A stretch of DNA of 64,000 nucleotides from positions 20,077,601-20,141,600 of the forward strand of contig CM049319.1 of assembly GCA_026874595.1 (NCBI GenBank), given 5' to 3'. Position numbers and translations under genes: made by a program. How positions within the stretch are numbered: position 1 is the stretch's first letter; every line of letters starts with the position of its first letter. The notes below the pieces were generated by a model, which saw nothing but the letters and a program-made list of their open reading frames with translations, searched no databases and was not told where the DNA came from. This DNA is from Sipunculus nudus (Eukaryota > Annelida > Sipuncula > Golfingiida > Sipunculidae). This document shows, in pieces, positions 45,841-57,982 of the stretch.

Positions 45841-48338
45841 TATCTCCTGTTATAGTCTTTAGAAAACTGCAGGACCAGTGATGTTCAACATGTATCCAGC
45901 CAGAAAGGCCGATGGCTGGAAGGAGCCCTGAAGTTGGTCCAGAGTCTTCTTAATAAACCAGAGATGTGATAATTGTGGCATTGCTAGTTTCAATATAGTC
46001 TGGCACAATACTGGCAGCACCTGTTCAAGTTAATGTATTTTCTTTCGATATTTTTTTACATTTCTATATGTCAATTTTATATTCTTTTACAAGCATTCTG
46101 TGCAACTACTGCAGATCAGGATTCAATTCTGTGTGTGTGACTTGCTTATGGATTTGTAAGTTTTTGTGTTGTCCTTGCATTGTTTCAGGCCTGTGTAATG
46201 ATTTAATAAAAGTAAAGCAGTATTTATTTTTGTATTTATGTCACTAAAATGGCTGTTGTACTCATACCTGTCCTGTAATCTTGTTTCAGGATCTTGTCTG
46301 TCTATTTTTTTTTATTTATTTCACAAATTATATTTTTGTCTATTTGTCAAACTCATGATTGTGCTCTCCTAACATGACATGAATGTTTTGAACATAAGAT
46401 GCTCAATAAATATTTAACAACCTTGTGGCTTATACAGTCTTACCGCTGGAATGTCTTCTGACAACTACGTCCGTAACGATATCTGGGTGCACCAATATAT
46501 CACAATGCAAGGTCCGGTATCATATCTGTTTTGACTGTTGTCCTGTTATGGATTATAGACTATATCAGAAAAATTATGCAAATTGATGTCTGATATTTTA
46601 TTGTTTTATTCAAGCAGTACAAGAAACAGATGGTGCAACACATTGCCCAAAACAAGGGTGATGGAATCTGATTGTTTGATTGTTTGGAATTAAATTTGAT
46701 TTTTACAGTTTGGAAATAACTTACATTTAGAGGATTCAATGAGAATTTTTTTATCTTTCAAAGAACAAGTAATAATATTGACTATGAATCTAAACTTTAA
46801 TCAGCTTCAATATATATCAAATTGTGTATCATATCGTGAGGGAAGTATCGCAATATGTATCATAATATGAGATATTGTATCGTTACAGCTCTACTTTTAA
46901 TCACCTGTAATTGTGAAGACCGGGGCATCATCTGATAAATTTCTTTGAGATCAGCATCTTTGAGTATGTCTTCTTAGGTATTAAATCAATCATTCTAGTA
47001 TTTCTTAAATATACATTAATTTCAAATACTTTTTATGATCAGCTTTTCTCAGATTTCAATTGCAAGTTACCTTTTTCATAAAGATTTGCCAGTAAAATGT
47101 TACCCTCTTCAAGGTAAAATACACAAAGATAGAGTGTTATTACATGATAAAAAATGTCCAGATATGACAGCAAATCAGGACTCTACAAGTACAGTGTGCA
47201 TACACTTGTTTCTGATTCACTAGCTATTGTATTGGAACAGTTTCATATTAGTCCCTAAACACACTGAGTATTGTGTAATTAGTTATTATACCAGACTTAT
47301 CAAGGCATATCAAGCACAAATACCTGCAGCTAATTAACTTAGAAATAGATTATATCAGTAATTATCATTAACATTGTTTTTTACATATTGATTTTGAAGG
47401 TTCAGCATTACAGGTGTCAAGTATTCATTAACAAATATCGGGAAGTAAATTTACAGGATCAGCTTAATTATGCTCTAAATATGCTCTCCTCTATAGTATA
47501 ATGATATTTTGTCAGGATTGAGTGTCTCATAGTTTTGTATCAGTAGCACCAGAGGTTGTATAGGCCTACTAATCTCTCATCTCCACCATTTTACTAACAC
47601 ATTGCTCGTTTGATGTAGCAAGTAATAGCTGTAGATGATTTTAGGTGAACATTTCACAGAATATCACATTGGAAATGTTTATCTTGTGTTAATGTAGAAT
47701 TCCACTTGAATTAAAAAAAAAAATACATTTCATAGATGGTAATGTAGTATTTCATATGATTAAAATTTTTTAAAGATACACAATTCATGAGGAATATATA
47801 ATCAAATTGTGCTCTGTTGCAAAAATTGGTTGTAAGTAGATAAAATTATTTGGATGGCTTTCGTGACAAGCATTACTGAATTTATGGCCCTATTGAAAAA
47901 TTTACTGACAAAATTGGAGAAAAATAAAGTATTGAAACCATAATCAGTAATAAATGACTATGTAATAAATGGCTTTCTTGTAGTTATGATTGGGTTGTGT
48001 GAAACCTGACCTTTGTGTATACCCATAAGGAAATAATCTAATTTATAATATTCTAGCAGGATGAAATGAATTATTTATGAAAATTGGTTGTACAGTATTT
48101 GTTTCAAATATCAACTGAATGACAGCTCATTACAAATGCATGTTTAGAGATTCTGCAGATTCTAAATCACCGGGCCCTTTTGCCATAGAATCTTAATCAA
48201 ATGTGCAGATTGTATATAAGTAATTTGTGTACTGTGTTGACTTTTTATATTTTGATGTTTAATGTGCAATATTATGTTCATTGTGAGAATTAAATTTGTA
48301 TTAAAATGAAACGTTCTTGTGCCTTGTGAATCAGAGGG
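45841..48338. other. Intergenic region, nothing recognised
   Basis: This AT-rich interval holds no convincing exon, RNA or repeat family. A stretch near 46820-46900 with TATCGTGA and TATTGTATCGTTACAGCTC resembles common short interspersed elements, but I cannot name a family. Confidence 0.35.
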
Positions 48339-49972
48339 ATGGATGTTGTATAAGAGGGGTGGATGTTGTAAAAGAGGGGTGGATGTTATAAAGGAGGGGT
48401 GGATGTTGTAAAAGAGGGGTGGATGTTGTAAAAGTGGTGTGGATGTTATAAAGGAGGGGTGGATGTTATAAAGGAGGGGCGGATGTTATAAAAGAGGTGT
48501 GGATGTTATAAAGGAAGGGTGGATTTTGTAAAAGAGGTGTGGATGTAATAAAGGAGGAGTGGATGTTGTAAAAGAGGTGTGGATGTTGTAAAAGAGGGGT
48601 GGATGTTGTAAAAGAGGTGTGGATGTTATAAAGGAGGGGTGGATGTTATAAAGGAGGGGCGGATGTTATAAAAGAGGTGTGGATGTTATAAAGGAGGGGT
48701 GGATGTTGTAAAAGAGGGGTGGATGTTATAAAGGAGGGGTGGATGTTGTAAAAGAGGTGTGGATGTTATAAAGGAGGGGTGGATGTTATAAAGGAGGGGC
48801 GGATGTTATAAAAGAGGTGTGGATGTTATAAAGGAGGGGTGGATGTTGTAAAAGAGGTGTGGATGTAATAAAGGAGGAGTGGATGTTGTAAAAGAGGTGT
48901 GGATGTTATAAAGGAGGGGTGGATGTTATAAAGGAGGGGCGGATGTTATAAAAGAGGTGTGGATGTTATAAAGGAGGGGTGGATGTTGTAAAAGAGGTGT
49001 GGATGTAATAAAGGAGGGGTGGATGTTGTAAAAGAGGGGTGGATGTTATAAAGGAGGGGTGGATGTTATAAAGGAGGGGCGGATGTTATAAAAGAGGTGT
49101 GGATGTTATAAAGGAGGGGCGGATGTTATAAAAGAGGTGTGGATGTTATAAAGGAGGGGTGGATGTTATAAGAGGTGTGGATGTTATAAAGGAGGGGTGG
49201 ATGTTATAAAAGAGGTGTGGATGTTATAAAGGAGGGGTGGATGTTATAAGAGGTGTGGATTTTATAAAGGAGGGGTGGATGTTATAAAAGAGGTGTGGAT
49301 GTTATAAAGGAGGGGTGGATGTTATAAAAGAGGTGTGGATGTTATAAAGGAGGGGTGGATGTTATAAAAGAGGTGTGGATGTTATAAAGGAGGGGTGGAT
49401 GTTATAAGAGGTGTGGATGTTATAAAGGAGGGGCGGATGTTATAAAAGAGGTGTGGATGTTATAAAGGAGGGGTGGATGTTGTAAAAGAGGTGTGGATGT
49501 AATAAAGGAGGAGTGGATGTTGTAAAAGAGGTGTGGATGTTATAAAGGAGGGGTGGATGTTATAAAGGAGGGGCGGATGTTATAAAAGAGGTATAGATGT
49601 TATAAAGGAGGGGCGGATGTTATAAAAGAGGTGTGGATGTTATAAAGGAGGGGTGGATGTTATAAAAGAGGTGTGGATGTTATAAAGGAGGGGTGGATGT
49701 TATAAGAGGTGTGGATGTTATAAAGGAGGGGTGGATGTTATAAAAGAGGTGTGGATGTTATAAAAGAGGTGTGGATGTTATAAAAGAGGTGTGGATGTTA
49801 TAAAGGAGGGGTGGATGTTATAAGAGGTGTGGATGTTATAAAGGAGGGGTGGATGTTATGAAAGAGGTGTGGATGTTATAAAGGAGGGGTGGATGTTATA
49901 AAGGAGGGGTGGATGTTATAAAAGAGGTGTGGATGTTATGAAGGAGGGGTGGATGTTATAAAAGAGGGGAAG
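48335..49972 (+). repeat. 20-bp minisatellite, about 82 units, with higher-order structure
   Basis: The unit is GGATGTTATAAAGGAGGGGT with variants GGATGTTATAAAAGAGGTGT, GGATGTTATAAAGGAGGGGC, GGATGTTGTAAAAGAGGTGT and GGATGTAATAAAGGAGGAGT. A five-unit series of variants recurs at 48421, 48601, 48741 and 48881, the last three 140 bp (seven units) apart. From 49160 some units are 18 bp. The strand is strongly purine-rich. It lies between the two genes, 60 bp from an inverted family A element. Confidence 0.92.
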
Positions 49973-50029
49973 ATGGACCGGAAGGCATAGTGAGAAGCAT
50001 GACTGAATTAAATTAAAGTCCAACAGACA

Positions 50030-52592
50030 ACAAGGGACCCATGGGCCACGGCGCTCAGCTGAAGTTTGAAATTTTTGCAAATGCAAAATATTCTATTGTA
50101 ATGTTTTTCATTTATATAAGCAAATGAGAAGCTAAGAGGAAAGAGGCCCTCCTACTTGGTTATAGTAAAGTTCTAAATATATGATTGTAAACTAATACTC
50201 TGAAAAGACTGTCATGAAGAAAAATAGTAAAAGTTTTGAGATACTGTGATGCATATGAAAAATTTACAGATGGACAGGCCAGTGGACAGAATGGAGAAAT
50301 ACCTTTATTTCACTTTCAAGGGAATAATGCATTTAAGTTTATATATAAGCCTATTATTTAAGCATATCCACTTTTTCCATTAAAATAGTTTTTATCTGGT
50401 TAATTTTTTTTATTTATAAGTGTTAACAATTTGTATTAAAAAAACACTGAAAATATAAGTTAAAATATTAGAATTCTAAGCTGCAATAAATATATATTCA
50501 GGGTGTAGCTTATATAAGGTCATATTATGCATACACATATATTTTTATTATTTTTAAATCACAAATGTTTAAACTGAATTTAAAAGAAAATAATGCCACA
50601 ACATGGCATCTACAAGATTATTCCTTGAATCACTATTAAAAAGTTTTCCAGGTTGGAGTTTTCAGTACATGCTTAATCTTATTCACCGAAATAAAATAAA
50701 AGATTCAGTAAATTTGGTAAAATAAAAACATCTTTTCAAATAAAGTATACACACTGTTGGTTGAATGAGGGACAAACAATATCATTATGCTAATTACAAT
50801 CTAAGCTATAATTTATTACTGGAATTAATAGTCAATTTCACACCTGGTGAAGTTTTTTCTCTTCTCAAGTAAGGAATTACTTATCTGATGAACAGCCACA
50901 CTTTCATAGCAATACACCACTTTGTGGACACAATTAAATGTGCACTTTAATCATTGTAACCCTGGTGGTAAATACAAATCTAAAATGTAGCATTGCATAG
51001 CCAAGAATAAAATGAAATACAGAAAATTATAACATTCATCTAGTTCATGCACCATCTAAGGGGGGGGGGGGGGAGTTGCAGGGCAAAGGGGAAGCCTGCT
51101 AGTAGTGGCCAAGCTGAGCCAAGGCAAGCTGCCTGGGGTGGGTTACATAATGCAAGTGAAAGTTGTACTACTAGGTGGGCTAGATGTAAACAACACTTGA
51201 CATGGTGTATGAAAACTTGAATAAAAGCTACTCTTTTCAATCAATTCCTTTGAAATTTCAGATTTTTAAAGATTAAATCCATATGTATATATGCTGTGAA
51301 AAAATTAAATCAACAGTGCTTACAGGGAAAAAACGTGCCATTGCCAAAGTTGGACAAAATTTAAGGTATTGATTTTTTATTTATGCTAATAACTTGAAAA
51401 ATTTGCAAAATTCAGATTTAATTTTGGGTAAACAATTGAATCTTGATTAAATAAAGTTATATTCCTAAAAAAAAGTCTCCAGCTTCAGCAATTCTCATCT
51501 TAGGTGAGTAAATATATTTCTTGATTTTTTAAAAAGTGCATTTTGTTTGGGCCCATAACTTAAAAAAATTACACAATACTGAAATCATTTCTGGCATGTG
51601 CATAGCGAATGTATAGAAAAATATGTGTATTATACATGATCAAAGTCAGATCAGTGGTTTTGATATTAGGCAGTCTTAAAGTGTAACAATGGGGTTTAAT
51701 GGAAAAATGAAGTTTTTCATTAATATCTCAAAGGAATGAAGTCCTAGTGACCAAATTCTTGGCATGATAGGGGATTTTGGAGACATCTAACTGTATGCCA
51801 AATTTAAGGAACTTAGGGAGCTGAGCTCTAGCAAACTGCATAACACTAGCTTGATGTAAACAACATGTGACATGGTGCTTGAAAACTTGAATAAAAACTA
51901 CAGTTTTTGATCAACTGGTTTCAAATTGTTGGTGTTAACAGTTGAAATGCTATCAAAAATATGCTTGGAAAATTAAATCCACAGCAGTTACAGGAAAAAA
52001 ACGTGCCATGGTCAAAGTTGGGCAAAATTTAAGGTACCAATTTTTTTATTTTTGCTAATATTTTAAAAAATTTAAAAGATTTTGATTTAATGTTTGGTAT
52101 ACAATTTAATTTTGATTAATAAAAAGTAATATTACTGGAAAAAAGTGCTTAGCTTTAACAAGTTTTGTGTTAAGTGATCAAATTTCTTTCCTGATTATTT
52201 ACAAAATGCATTATGTTCGGGCCCATAACTTTTTAAAATTATATAATACAGACCTAATTTCTGGCATGTTCATAGGAACTATATAGATTATTTATGGTAA
52301 ATATGAGGAAAAACAGATGAGTGGTTTTGATATTAGGCAGTCCTGAAGTGTGAAAATAGGTTTTTAATAAAAAATTTGAGGTTTTTTCTTAATTTCTCAA
52401 AGGAACGAAGTCACAAAGACCCAGTTTTCAGCTTGGTAGGAGATCTTGGGGACATCTAACATTATGCCAAATTTTGGATTCCTAGGTCTTACGGTTTCAA
52501 AATGTGCCACATCTACGGACGGACGGACGGCGGACAATGGACCACAACTATAGCTCAGATGACTTATAGTCAGCTTAGCTAAAAAAGCTTTG
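50030..52592 (-). mobile_element. Family A element, inverted full-length copy
   Basis: In its own orientation it starts at about 52586 with the AGCT..GCTGACTATAAGTCATCTGAGCT-type hairpin and a GTCCGTCCGTCC run. Both internal modules are present, and it ends at about 50030 with GGCCCATGGGTCCCTTG. It lacks the 1.9-kb insertion found in the 15263-19752 copy, and so serves as its empty-site reference. A G run at 51061-51073 corresponds to the C run near 16805. Confidence 0.8.
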
Positions 52593-53938
52593 TCATATAA
52601 CTGTACTGTTTACAGGAAAGTAAAAGCAGACAGGTTTTCCACTTTTAGGTCCACATCATCGAATTGTATAAGGTTAGGTAAACGTAATAGCTTGTGGGTT
52701 TGTTATGTGAATTGTAGATTTCATCCAGAACAGAAACTGGGTCCTGATGTGATTGGCTGGTGCAAAGTGTGATGTCACAGACAAAATTTAGAATTGACTT
52801 AAATCTAGCAATACATGTTGTTTTATTCATCTCTAAAAATTTGGGACTGACAGTGTCAGAAATACTAAGCTTTTGATGAGATCTAGATCATAGTCACAGG
52901 GGATTTCCCAGTGTGTGACATCCCTGCCGGGTTGAGGGTGCTCATAGATGTGCAAATAGTTCTTGAACAAATCACCCAACAGCATGTGGTTTGTAGAAAA
53001 ATATATAAAAAAATATTTTTTTTTTGTCCAGGAATTGGGCTCATTTTATGTAAAATCTTTTTTTATTTTTTTTCATAGGCAATTATGTTATATGATAATA
53101 TAATGAGATTTGGAATAAGTTTGCTTGACCATAAGATTACCTAATTTTATGACTAATTATATACAGGATTATTTCTAAACAGGGAGAAAGATTTTGATTG
53201 CAAGACCAATGAAACCTATGCTAACATGCTTTTTAATAATACTATTTTAGATTGAATTGGATGTGGACTCAATTTTCAAAAGACTCTGTGAGGTGGGCTT
53301 TGGGATTTGAATCAATGGGCCAGGACTCAAACTTGCACTCAGACCCTGATCATGTAGACTCAACTTCTGCCAAAAAAAACCCACAAAAAGCATTCAATAA
53401 ACAATCAATATTTATTGCTAAAAATATCAGATCTGAAATCCATATATGAAACTACAAAATATATATAGTGGAATGCAACCCCATAACTATATGGCATATT
53501 TAAAATAAGACTTATTTAAAAATAAGATTCTCTGTGCACATGAAAATACATGAAAATTCTTATACTTATAAAATGAATAATTCTAATTGTTATTGAGATA
53601 TAACCAAGAGACAATGTTTACTGTCTCCATAAATATCAGATCTAGAATTCATTAAGGAAACTTGAAAATATTAGGAATGTAACAATGTGCTATAAGGCAT
53701 ATTCAAAATTTGTTTTCTGTATTTTAATATATATTTCAGTGAAAATTCTGTAGCAAGAATATATCTATCACTCTTTTAAATATAGATCCTATTGCTTCTT
53801 TCATATATTTGGAAAATTTTATCACAGGGTACAAAACATTGATACATGCAGTAACCATGAATTCTAAATTGTTCAAGCAGACCAGTTATAACAATTTTAG
53901 TTTCTTACCACAATTTTCATTGCACCACCCAGAAAAAC
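52593..53938. other. Intergenic region, nothing recognised
   Basis: AT-rich sequence with short unrecognised frames. I see no structured repeat in it. Confidence 0.4.
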
Positions 53939-53940
53939 TA

Positions 53941-55027
53941 CCGTATTTATTCCAGTTTGGCGATCCCTCTTATTTCTCGACCCCAAAAAATATTCTGAAA
54001 GCTTAATTTCTAAAATGACTCTAATTTCTCGACTGCCGACGATGTTTTCTGTCGACGATGTTAAGGTGAAATGCCTCCGTCTCTCACGGGCACCGCAGTT
54101 TGTATCTGACTAGATTCTTATTACACTGGGCATCCACATCGAACTTGCTTCCAATAAAATTTATGAAGATACAAAGATGCGTTTTTCATAATATATAAAC
54201 ATGATAAAGCCTTCAAGAACCAAATGGGTGTCCGTGACGAAGCAAACTCGTGTACCATTCATGGTACGCACGTGCCTCGTGTGCAATTCACGTGGGATCT
54301 TCAGCAATAATATTTACAAAATACTGCAAAGCACGCGTGATCGAACAACTGTAATACAGGTGGAATTGTCATCTTAGTTAAGTTTAAACGACCCCGGTTA
54401 GATTTTGGATGGGTGACCGCCCGTACCAAACGGGGCCCGATCGAGGGCACGCGAGCTAGGACCATTTCCGGTCGTATATATTTCAACGCACCTTTACTTT
54501 CCTATATTTATTCCGTATTATGCAAATAAAAGTTATCTGACAATAGGCAGTTATTTTTTATAAAGTCTTCTTCCAACTTGATGCAGCTGCTTGTCCCTTT
54601 TCGGCCCGCCGATATCGCCGCCTGGCGGGTTAACTTGAAACAATTGGTGGTTACATGAGTTGCCGTCTATGTCAGGTGATCGTACCTATACGCGAAGTAG
54701 TGATCATTTTGTAAAGTGATTGAGCTCAGTTTGATTAATCATTTGCGGACTGCGTATAATTCATGTGACGGTTGAAATCCCGTTTGTAGAAAATACTGTT
54801 AAGCTAACAAAACAAACTTATATACGACCAAATTATCACTCAATTCATATGACCGCTCGAGTGTCAGAGCGGCTCTGCGTCTCTACGGAAGGTTATCAAA
54901 CCGTATGCCTCTAACATCTCGACCACCGCAAATTTTGCATGAAGATAATTTTCAAATATCCTCCATTATCTCGACCTCTGAGAAAATTAATTATTTTTAA
55001 GTGGTCGCCAAATTAGAATAAATACGG
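53941..55027. mobile_element. CCGTATTTATTC-TIR element, 1.09 kb
   Basis: The left end CCGTATTTATTCCAGTTTGG and right end CCAAATTAGAATAAATACGG are inverted repeats flanked by TA on both sides (53939-53940 and 55028-55029). Inner blocks ATTTCTCGAC and TCTCGACCTC repeat. It is less AT-rich than its surroundings and holds a 5S-rRNA-like segment. No transposase frame is present, so it is a non-autonomous element of the TA-target kind. Confidence 0.75.
54374..54425 (+). other. 5S-rRNA-like segment inside the CCGTATTTATTC element
   Basis: TTAGTTAAG, then CC-CGGTTAG, then TTGGATGGGTGACCGCC occur in the order and roughly the spacing of the internal control region and 3' half of animal 5S rRNA (AGCTAAGCAACGTC..GGTTAGTACTTGGATGGG-GACCGCC). 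The flanking 5S helices are not preserved. It is a derived fragment, not a functional rRNA gene. Confidence 0.5.
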
Positions 55028-55628
55028 TATAACTGATTAAGGACATTGAAAAACATGAATCTTTTAGGCATTCAGCATTCAAAAATCAGTCAGCCTTAAC
55101 ATCCGTGGCTGCTTAGTTCTGGATGCAATGATGTAATATGAATAATAAAAAAACAACTTATCATCTGAGGAAAGATATATGTAGGTCCTGCCTGACATAT
55201 GTTAATTTTATATTAGAGGGTTAGGACTTTTGGTAACAAACAGTGTTGGATTCAGAGCTGAAAATCTTTAGTTTGATCCCTGTGTGATATTAAAATAATA
55301 ATGAAACTACAACACAACTTCAGAGATTCTCTCTGATTGTCTCATCCATTGTTAAATAAATTGAAGAAGTGGGGAAAAAAACAAATATGAGATTCGCCAT
55401 ATTGAATCAAAATGTCTTTAAAATAAGAGCAGAATTAAACAAAAATTCTTGGTGTTGTTTGGCGAAAAGGTCTGTGGGATAAATGTTGAGGATGTTTAAT
55501 TAACATTTTACTGCTGTAACATAAATAACACAGTCAACAAGCATGATATTACCCTCTTGTGTAAGACACTTGGTATGATGATCACTGACCTATAATTACA
55601 TTGTGCAACTATTTTACAATTACATATA

Positions 55629-55804
55629 CAGTGGAACCTCTCCTAGTGGGCACCTCCATATAGTGAGCATCTTTATAAAGTGGGTATTTTTAATAGTACT
55701 TTTTTCTCCTTATCAATTACCATGACCTCTATATAGTGGGCACCACCATAAAGACAGCAGTTTGGCCCAGTCTGAAAGTTGCCCATAATACAGAGGTTTC
55801 ACTG
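55629..55804. mobile_element. CAGTGGAACCTCT MITE
   Basis: The 176-bp element starts CAGTGGAACCTCTCC and ends CAGAGGTTTCACTG, flanked by TA on both sides. The inner repeats TAGTGGGCACC and ATAGTGAGCATC are typical of this widespread invertebrate MITE type. A shorter derivative is at about 57704-57787. Confidence 0.8.
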
Positions 55805-55824
55805 TAAACATATAAAAGTCTTTA

Positions 55825-55826
<2 letters not shown>

Positions 55827-55875
<49 letters not shown>
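55827..55875. repeat. (TA)n microsatellite
   Basis: About 24 TA dinucleotides without interruption. Confidence 0.95.
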
Positions 55876-55878
<3 letters not shown>

Positions 55879-56554
55879 ATTGCATAGCTTTGTTTTAATG
55901 AACATGTGAGTGAAGTCTGTACAAAGTATACAATATCTTCTAGCTATAGGTCTGCTTTTAATAAATCTATCCCATTTAAATGAAGTCCAGCTGTCCCATT
56001 TTAATAAAGTCCAGCTAACATAAGCATTTGTGAGCACAGAAGCATAAACAATACACACCTAATCCAATGAAAAATTTAGATATTAACAGTTCTTATGTAC
56101 ACTTATTCAAAAAGAGAAAATACAAAACCATTAGAGATTCCCTTTATCTAAACAAATAATGATTACATTCCCCTATAGTGAGAAAATATATACTTTACTA
56201 TAATAAAATAACCAATATTATTTATACTTTAAAAAAATAGAAAAATTGATATGTTACAGCATCCTGATTTATCCAGTTACCATGACACCTGGTTAACAAA
56301 GTAAATGAGTAGAAAATACATGGAAATAAGTCAAAACTTTAAAATGAGCTAATTGTTCATGAAATGTTTACATCCATATTGTACAATATTACTTCTCTTA
56401 AAACACCCTGGCAAGAACAGAAGTTATTTCCATATAAAATAGTAACGCTCATCTGAAAATAAAACAAATTATACAGTAGTAATTTATAAAATATACAATT
56501 TACAGTGCTGTGTAAAAGAGGGTTAACCTTATGAGTAAGGAAGGAGAAGGAATG

Positions 56555-57152
56555 TTAAAGTGACACTAATTTCATACAATGACATATTTGTATACACTAA
56601 CAAATCTTTTTGAGGGGTTTCAAAAGGCACATGAAGAGAGGGGTCTATTCTTGAGCTGTCTGATCTTATCTTAAAGAGGCCTATCCTGATATCAGAAGTC
56701 TATCATCTAAAGATAATCCCTTGAACCTTTTTATATAAATAAGCCAGGAAACACTGACCCCACTGTGCACAGGCTGTTCCTTTTGGTTATATCCACTTGT
56801 TTATAACATGTGGGGGGCCTGTCAAAATAACCCATATACGTTTGGCAAATATGTCTGGCGGCAAGTTAGACGAACCAGAGTATTGCAAAGGGCACTTTGC
56901 ATGTAGTGACCTATCAAATTCAGCACATAAGCAACCAACCACCTTAGGTGATATGTTTTTTTGTTTTGTCAACACTGGTGCATGCTCCATGGTTACTAAT
57001 AGTTTGTAAATAAACAAGCTCATATATCTGTCGTGGAGGCTTTATAAAAGATTTTCTTAACATTAATCAGAAACAATTCATAAATATACACACAGAGAGC
57101 ACCAGAAATCATTTAAATTCAACAGAGATGGTTAGGTGAATAGTGGCTTTAA
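56555..57152. mobile_element. TTAA-type short element, third copy
   Basis: It starts TTAAAGTGACACTAATTTC and ends AATAGTGGCTTTAA. The segment from GGGGGGCCTGTCAAAATAAC to about 56985 matches the inverted 36935-37125 segment over about 175 bp. The frames in both strands of this segment are not maintained between the copies, so it is treated as non-coding. Confidence 0.5.
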
Positions 57153-57530
57153 GTCAGCTTCTCCAAGTCTAATGTATCAGCTCTGGCAGTCATGGTGTAA
57201 GAGACCTCCTCCTGTAGATATAATAACTAAATGTACATGGTCAATATGTATAATATATTTATAATACATTTATCAGAACTGCTCTACTTTACTCTATAGT
57301 GACCACTATTTGAGCATTTTTTTTAACTTTATGATGAAATTGTGTAAATATGGATCTTGGCAGGTTTACTGAAATATTTTGTTCATAATGGTGCTTTATA
57401 TCAAAGTGAATTTTGCTATCTATGGAATGTCCCAATGCAGTAAATTGTTATCACTGATTTTTTTATGATAGAAAATTATTAATTAATTGTGTAAATGAAA
57501 AGGTTTTAGTAGTTGCTTTTCCCCCTTTTG

Positions 57531-57534
<4 letters not shown>

Positions 57535-57612
<78 letters not shown>
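57535..57612. repeat. Two (TA)n blocks
   Basis: Two long TA runs are separated by ATTTATTA. A reverse-strand AATAAA falls in the spacer at 57570-57575, about 410 bp past the SH3YL1-like stop, but in such sequence it may be chance. Confidence 0.9.
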
Positions 57613-57615
<3 letters not shown>

Positions 57616-57703
57616 AATAAATTTTTAAAACTGGTGTTATTTTTTTTACGTTGATGCCATTCAGTGTAAGCCCTTAGATTGCAAGTAAGTTAGTCCAGAA
57701 ATT

Positions 57704-57787
57704 CATAACCTCCTTACTAAGGGCACCTCTCTCTTGGTGGCAAAATGTCCAGCCCTGTCAGTTCCCTTAATTCAGAGGTTCCCCTGT
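57704..57787. mobile_element. Deleted derivative of the CAGTGGAACC MITE
   Basis: ATAACCTCCTTACTAAGGGCACCT at the left and CCCTTAATTCAGAGGTTCCCCTGTA at the right follow the ends of the 55629-55804 element. It lies just downstream of the SH3YL1-like stop, in its probable 3' UTR. Confidence 0.55.
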
Positions 57788-57982
57788 ATATATGCAAATA
57801 TCATTAAGAAATACTAAACTGTTTTCTTCAAATGCAGCATGGGTGTAAAGGTAAAACCACAAAGCTAATGCTGCATAGAACAGCAGACCTTGTACTGCCC
57901 TAAAGAATCAGACATAAACACTTGAGAGCTGTTCTGTCACACTGCCTTCCCATCATGCAGTGTGAGATCACATGATGTGAGA

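Noticed and set aside
45677-45862. 61-codon frame
   Set aside because: It coincides with a MITE bounded by inverted repeats.
43026-46410. Choice of a definite poly(A) site for the USP gene
   Set aside because: Several AATAAA motifs are present in AT-rich sequence; without transcripts none can be chosen with confidence.
54301-54486. 61-codon minus-strand frame with somewhat different base composition
   Set aside because: It overlaps the 5S-like segment inside a TIR element and has no protein similarity that I can see.
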